Shown here: positions 59,090-64,000 of the stretch, in pieces | Position numbering within the stretch: the stretch's first letter is position 1 | How the letters are laid out: each line of letters begins with the position of its first letter | From: Cladocopium goreaui | Taxonomy: Eukaryota; Sar; Dinophyceae; Suessiales; Symbiodiniaceae | Assembly: GCA_947184155.2 (NCBI GenBank) | Contig: CAMXCT020003779.1 | Coordinates: 912,165-976,164 of the forward strand | Direction of reading: 5' to 3' | DNA: 64,000 nucleotides | The notes under the pieces: model-generated | The model's database searches: none | Told to the model about the DNA's origin: nothing | What the model saw: only the letters and a program-made list of their open reading frames with translations | Position numbers and translations under genes: made by a program

Positions 59090-59605
59090 GTGTGTTTTAG
59101 CTAAGGTAGAAGCATGTGCTTTGGACTGGACTATGTTCAAATAGGGCATGGGAAGTGCATGTCTGCATTGTGGTGAACTCAATAGATATCTAAGGGAACT
59201 GGAGTCTATGGAAACTGGGCGCTGCAAACCGAAAGCTGCAAACCAAGGCAGTGTAACAAGATTAAATACGATTTGATACGCTACAACCTAAGGCAAGTTC
59301 AGAGACCAAATGTCGTTAGTGTGCATATGCCGTGGAGGTTCGGTACAAGACACAAACTGCATGTTAGTTTCGTGGATGATGGAAAACATGTTGAAGAAAC
59401 AGAGACGACAGTACAGATACACATTGCACGGTGTCATGGCTGAGATGGAGGACTTTGGCAATGGAGATCGAACAGGAGACATAGAGGTTGGCAAGTAGGA
59501 CACATTTCGCACGAAAGTCGCTGCCGAAAATTTCATTTTGCTGCGGTTCGAACTCTGTCGGCTTTTTTTGTAAAGCGGGTGAAACAGCAGGAGGTCGGCA
59601 TGGAT
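59090..59605. other. Noncoding spacer between the retroelement and the transposase gene
   Basis: About 515 bp without a credible ORF. Given the transposase stop at 59606, it probably contains the 3' flank and possibly one end of that element, but I see no terminal inverted repeat, and the other end lies outside the window. Confidence 0.5.
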
Positions 59606-62600
59606 TTAGAGCTGCTGCGAAGCTGGTCGTCGAAATGGCAGCGTTTCCACTGCATCCTGGAAGTTGCGGCGCGCCATGAATTTTCGCTTCTTGGCCGCTG
59701 CCAGTTCTGCCTTTTTGATCCCCATGAGTTCGAGTTGTACATTGCGAGCGTGCAGCAATGACGCAAGGAAGAGAAGGCCACGCACTGGGGTCATGCGCCG
59801 CGCCGCCACCGCAATTTTGCGAACAAACGCAAAAGATTGTTCAGCTGCGCTGTCATTAATGTTGGGGAAGCTCGAGGCATGCGTCTGAGGCCACGTTTTG
59901 GGAAACGGGCGAGTGCCATCAGGCTTGCAGCCGCTGTGCCCTTTGCGAAAATGGAACTTGTCGATGACAAGGCGAAGCCGGCTGAGGGTACGAGCAACTT
60001 TGCTCATGCGGCGTCGTTTCTTGGAAGCCATGAAGCGCTGCAACGTGCACGCGCAATCGTAAAAGACCAGCGGCATGGTTTGCTGAAGTGTTCGCAGGCG
60101 AGTCTTCCGCTTGGCAGTCTTCAAATTGACATTGCGGCCGGCAGACAGAAACTCAAACAGCTCAGCCAAGAAAAAGTAGACCCCTGTTGGGGATTCGTGG
60201 GTGTACACGAGCTTGATGGCGCTGATGATTTGGCATTCCTTGACAGCGGCTAAAACGCCCCCACTGCGCCGTGCTGCACGAGATTTTTCCCATTGCCGGC
60301 GACACGCGTCATTTTTCTCGGACGCAGAGAACTGGACTTGATGTCCGACGCGTGGCTTTGATTGGCACTCTCGTGAAACGGGCTCCAACAAGGATTGACC
60401 ATATTGCTGTTGGTAGTGCGTGGGAACCAAGGCGCTTGATAGCGAAAAGGCTTGGCCTGTCTTGGTTTGGAAAGCATACCGCCGCGAACGCGGAATACGT
60501 TTGACAGAAAGAAGCGAAACTGGATATTGAAGCTTAGCGTGGCTCACAGCAAAACTCAACGCTTTCCGCGTTCGTCGACAAAGCGGGAAAAGCGCGACAA
60601 TATCTGGCGACTTGTGGCGACCAGCTTCGGTGCGAGAAAGCAGGGTTGCTGTCGTTGCGAGGAAGGAAAGGATCATTTGCAAAATGAGATCGCAACCAAA
60701 AATCGGGTCAGCATCTCGGAGGTGCACGGCGCAATATTTTCGACCAGGAATGGGAGCACTCTGGCATCCAGTCAGGCAATGGGCGTTCAGAGGCCTGCAA
60801 TCCCATACGCCCGCATCCGTGTTGGCGCACAGTTTGGTACGAACTTTGGCATTGCCGTCCACGCCTAGAATGCCTCGTTCGCACTTGGAACACTGGTGTT
60901 GCAGGAGCCAGCGACGCTGAAATTGGTGAAGCACCTGGTCTTCGAGTCCACGGCACCAGGGTTCCATGCCATTCTTGCCGACAAAGCAATTGATGGAAGT
61001 GCGATTGTTTGTCAAAAACTTGCACACGGAGTATTGCAGCCACGAATCGCGGAGATGCTTCTCCAGCGTTCGAATTTTCATGTGGAGCTTGGGCCGCAGC
61101 ACATTCACAATGCCTCGGAAAGAACCGCCGCAATGAAGCAGAATGTCGGTGACTTGGTCCAAGAAAGCTGTCGCAAAGACGATGTTTTGCGTGATGCAGA
61201 AGTAGCGTGGGTTGTCTTGCACTAGCATCCTAGCCCGCGCACCAGTTGCATCTTTGCCTTCAACCCACGGTCCAAAATAAGAGCGACTGCAGGAGCAGCA
61301 AGAGTAGCTGAGGAGCAGGACCTGTTCCACGCAATGCAAGCCAAGCGCACAAGGCACTGCGCGAGCGGCGGCACATTTGAGATGTGCGTGGCACGTCAGA
61401 CAATGTTTCACGTCTGGTTGAACGCATCTCGTGGGAATGTGCTTTGGCAAGTGGCACTCAGCTCCAAGCCAATGCGGGGCACGTCGGAGAAGCTTGCCAA
61501 GAATAAAGTCGCAGTCCCTTTCAGACAGGTGAAGATGGAAACATTGTTGTTGCAGCAATGCGTGCGCCACAGACGCTCGACATGCAGGATCCGCGTGGTG
61601 GAACGCGAGAACGAAAGCAGGCAACAAACTGAGGGACCCTGGGTACATCAACGAAGAGCACGCGTCGCTGTGGGTGGCCCCGGCTAACATCTCGGTTCCT
61701 GGAGGCGGAGGAGGAGGATTGTTAGGCGCTACCTGCTTGGCTGCCACGCGCTGGGATTTGACATTCAGAATTTTGGCACTGTGCTCGAAAGGGCGGGCGT
61801 CAGTGGCGTATTGCGTGAGCAGCTGCAAGCACTGCTCCATGCGCGGGACATCGAAATCGGGCGGCAACAGGACCTTCAAGTCGGCAGCATACAGAGTGGA
61901 GATAGACGCGGTCACCGTTAGGCAGGATTCTGCGTACTCCGCCAAGCTGTTCGCCTGCTTGTGCTGGAAAAGATGCAGCAAATTTGAAAATGCAACTTGG
62001 GAAGTTGGGCATTGCGGAGGCTTTCTTTTGCGCAGCCTGTGAGCCGCCTTTTCGGAGGTCCTGGTCAAGGCTGCCAACTGGCAATATTTCAGAAGCAAAA
62101 ACGCGTTTTGGCAATATGGCTTGGCAGCATCTCTTGGTAATGCCACGCCTGTGTCTTTTGCATGAAGTTTCTTCAGCAAGGTCCCCTGGTCAACCATGAT
62201 TGTGCTTGCGCTCGTGAGAACCCAGTGCGCAGCAACGAAAGCATAGAGTTTGTTGTCCGGGGAAAGGGCTTCCCACCAAACAGTGAAAGACGGGCTAGCA
62301 TCCGGCAACGAATTGGCAGGGGCAGCTTCTGCGCGAGCAGTTGGGAGAGTGTCGGTTTCGATCAAAGTGATAAGATACGGATACCTCTGCGCAGCAAGCT
62401 CGCGCAAGTCGTGCGTGTCCAAGGTGCTGACGAGGTTGGATCCCGGCGCGAGCAGTTGAGACTGCAAGGACAAATAATCGAAAATAGCTTTAGCCGGCTC
62501 CACGACTTCGCGAGAAAGCTCTCTGCTCCAAGCCGTGCCTGACTGATCGGCGGCAGAACACGCACGCGCCCAAGAATGCAACAACAGAGCCAAACGCCAG

Positions 62601-64000
62601 GGAAGTGATTTCAGTTTGCCGGCATGGCTGAAAAGCTTTGGGTCCTGCAAGTATGATTGTTCTTGCGTGAGAACTTGGGCGTCGTAGTGCTCTCGAAAAT
62701 AATCCAAGGCATCGGGGGCAAAGAAATATGGAATGAATTCCCGCGACGCATCAAAATCAGGAGCATTTGCAGTGTGAACGTTTTCGATTCTTGTGAGGAC
62801 AGAAACAAACTGGGTGAGCAATGAAGCTGGAAGGACCGGCGCACCTCGAGAGCGCGCAGCCCCCGTGGAATACACCGCAGGTTCGAGGACTGCGTCTGCT
62901 TTCTCGAGGCGGGGGCTGCTGTGAAACATGAGAAACCGACTTTGCATGCCCAAGGCACCATCTTTGGCCAGAAAGTCATGCCATTCCTCGACATGGAAAG
63001 TCATTGCTAAACAAAGGCATGTCTGGTGCATGGAGAAGCGGTTGTTATCCTTCACAACCGTCCTTTTCCAAATGGAGCCATTAAAGAGCTTGGACATAGT
63101 GGAGGCATTAAATCCGGAACCTTCTCCGTTGGCCAGCGCTCGGAGAAGGAACCGGCCTTCATCATATAATCCAATAGCCCGGTGCCCGTTGTGCGCCATT
63201 TGCATGCCAATGGCGGGCAACGAGCCTTCGTCGGAAAACAAGGCGGGCTTGTTGTTGTGGATGGCCGCCAATGCTTTCGACAAGGAGGTCTTGCGTTTTT
63301 TTGACGAAGGCTCATCTGGCTCCGCACCGTGTGCATCCTCCTCCTCTTCTGCCAGCTGCGCTTCCTTACGAGCTTCGTCCAGCGCCTTTTGGAGCAACTC
63401 CTTTTCAAAGCCAGAGACGATGTCTGCCAAGGCTGTCATGATGCCGCTTTTGTTGGCGCCGCTGTCGAGGCATAAGCCCAACCAAAGCAGCGGCGGCACG
63501 AGGAAAAATTCGTTGATGAACAGCCTGGCTTTGGAGCACGCAGTGCCAAGAACGGGTAGAAAAAGGAGGAAAGCCCATTCAAAGGGGCAGCCCGCTTTTT
63601 GGGCAAGGTTGTCTGTCATTGAATAGACGTCCGGCAAGGCATTTTTCAGCTGCTCATGTGGGAAGGGGGCAAGGTCGGCAAGGATGTATCGAGAGATCAG
63701 CTTTGCTCTTTCTGGATCTTTGCGGTACACGTCTGCAAAAGCTCGGTTGAAGTCTTCAGGTGTACCCCGAAGCAAATTGCCCGGCGAGGCTATACAGGCA
63801 TTGACTGAGTCGTCTTCCATGTGCGCAGGGCCCGACGCACCCGCTGTGCAACTGGCAGCGTCTGGCGAGGAAGTGAGTAACTCGCATGGCGTAAAAACTG
63901 TCAGCGCTTCACGGCTGAGCCGCTCGGTGAGCGTGGGTTCTGCCAGGTTCAATGGAACGGTCGCCACGCACGCTGCATGAGCCGTGGGCTGCGCCCGGCC
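59606..64000 (-). CDS. DUF3987-type P-loop ATPase fused to a KDZ-like transposase, 5' end outside window
   Basis: The minus-strand frame is open from the window edge to the stop at 59606. A GTG at 63967 is only a possible start, and numbering below is from it. An N-terminal ATPase-like part has Walker A-like DSGANKS (168-174), Walker B-like GLYDEGRF (266-273) and GMQSRFLMF with Arg344, the pattern of DUF3987 primase/helicase-like domains. An acidic loop and KKRK lie between them. A Cys-rich region follows (CLTC at 856, SCCSC near 890, CSKC at 1026). The C-terminal part matches KDZ (Kyakuja-Dileera-Zisupton) transposases: VDGNAKV (Asp1037), VFYDCAC (Asp1304), DKFHFRKGHSGC (1336-1347) and AAEQSF (Glu1376). 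There is no intron over 4.4 kb, unlike the host genes nearby. The product would act in the nucleus on element ends. Confidence 0.75.
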   Translation of the reverse strand, partial: GRAQPTAHAACVATVPLNLAEPTLTERLSREALTVFTPCELLTSSPDAASCTAGASGPAHMEDDSVNACIASPGNLLRGTPEDFNRAFADVYRKDPERAKLISRYILADLAPFPHEQLKNALPDVYSMTDNLAQKAGCPFEWAFLLFLPVLGTACSKARLFINEFFLVPPLLWLGLCLDSGANKSGIMTALADIVSGFEKELLQKALDEARKEAQLAEEEEDAHGAEPDEPSSKKRKTSLSKALAAIHNNKPALFSDEGSLPAIGMQMAHNGHRAIGLYDEGRFLLRALANGEGSGFNASTMSKLFNGSIWKRTVVKDNNRFSMHQTCLCLAMTFHVEEWHDFLAKDGALGMQSRFLMFHSSPRLEKADAVLEPAVYSTGAARSRGAPVLPASLLTQFVSVLTRIENVHTANAPDFDASREFIPYFFAPDALDYFREHYDAQVLTQEQSYLQDPKLFSHAGKLKSLPWRLALLLHSWARACSAADQSGTAWSRELSREVVEPAKAIFDYLSLQSQLLAPGSNLVSTLDTHDLRELAAQRYPYLITLIETDTLPTARAEAAPANSLPDASPSFTVWWEALSPDNKLYAFVAAHWVLTSASTIMVDQGTLLKKLHAKDTGVALPRDAAKPYCQNAFLLLKYCQLAALTRTSEKAAHRLRKRKPPQCPTSQVAFSNLLHLFQHKQANSLAEYAESCLTVTASISTLYAADLKVLLPPDFDVPRMEQCLQLLTQYATDARPFEHSAKILNVKSQRVAAKQVAPNNPPPPPPGTEMLAGATHSDACSSLMYPGSLSLLPAFVLAFHHADPACRASVAHALLQQQCFHLHLSERDCDFILGKLLRRAPHWLGAECHLPKHIPTRCVQPDVKHCLTCHAHLKCAAARAVPCALGLHCVEQVLLLSYSCCSCSRSYFGPWVEGKDATGARARMLVQDNPRYFCITQNIVFATAFLDQVTDILLHCGGSFRGIVNVLRPKLHMKIRTLEKHLRDSWLQYSVCKFLTNNRTSINCFVGKNGMEPWCRGLEDQVLHQFQRRWLLQHQCSKCERGILGVDGNAKVRTKLCANTDAGVWDCRPLNAHCLTGCQSAPIPGRKYCAVHLRDADPIFGCDLILQMILSFLATTATLLSRTEAGRHKSPDIVALFPLCRRTRKALSFAVSHAKLQYPVSLLSVKRIPRSRRYAFQTKTGQAFSLSSALVPTHYQQQYGQSLLEPVSRECQSKPRVGHQVQFSASEKNDACRRQWEKSRAARRSGGVLAAVKECQIISAIKLVYTHESPTGVYFFLAELFEFLSAGRNVNLKTAKRKTRLRTLQQTMPLVFYDCACTLQRFMASKKRRRMSKVARTLSRLRLVIDKFHFRKGHSGCKPDGTRPFPKTWPQTHASSFPNINDSAAEQSFAFVRKIAVAARRMTPVRGLLFLASLLHARNVQLELMGIKKAELAAAKKRKFMARRNFQDAVETLPFRRPASQQL

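Overview
The window looks like nuclear DNA of a dinoflagellate, probably a Suessiales-type genome (Polarella or Symbiodiniaceae). The basis is tiny exons in one orientation separated by repeat-packed introns, splice donors that include GC and GA as well as GT, a degenerate TTTAGGG tract, many short palindromic mobile elements, and dinoflagellate-type accessory elements. The genus is inference.

0-49 kb, minus strand: long single-frame ORFs are absent because the genes are cut into micro-exons. Reading both strands for AG acceptors, donors and phase-compatible frames recovers (i) a Rab4-type small GTPase gene at about 32.9-42.35 kb, with 15 well-supported coding exons of 19-55 bp that join in phase and carry every G-box, plus one less certain exon downstream; (ii) the 3' half of a lactonase (7-bladed propeller, 6-phosphogluconolactonase-like) gene at 45.2-49.1 kb; (iii) a minus-strand gene at about 0.1-7.1 kb whose candidate first exon looks like a signal peptide; and (iv) further candidate exons at 8-32 kb and 43-44.3 kb that I could not assemble or name. 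Introns and intergenic DNA hold several families of about 80-140 bp palindromic elements, minisatellites, and a 3.8 kb inverted-repeat-bounded element (22.2-26.1 kb) whose interior repeats its own terminal word dozens of times.

49.8-51.1 kb: a half palindromic element runs into a GC-rich minisatellite, then unassigned AT-rich sequence and a short 25 bp repeat. This looks like the edge of an accessory block.

51.1-59.1 kb: a near-intact retroelement about 7.6 kb per repeat period, flanked by about 390 bp direct repeats (about 99% identical by eye) next to TG microsatellites. ORF3 has an N-terminal GIY-YIG nuclease, a CxC motif and a C-terminal reverse transcriptase, the permuted Penelope-like (Naiad/Chlamys-type) layout. 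It also carries three further ORFs: a 570 aa protein, an SR-rich coiled-coil protein in the same frame as ORF3 and separated from it by one TGA, and a small SR-repeat protein. This multi-ORF Penelope-like element is the most striking system here.

59.6-64.0 kb, minus strand: one uninterrupted reading frame of more than 1450 codons, open at the window edge, that joins a DUF3987-type P-loop ATPase to a cysteine-rich KDZ-like transposase. It is probably the coding region of a second, DNA-type mobile element.
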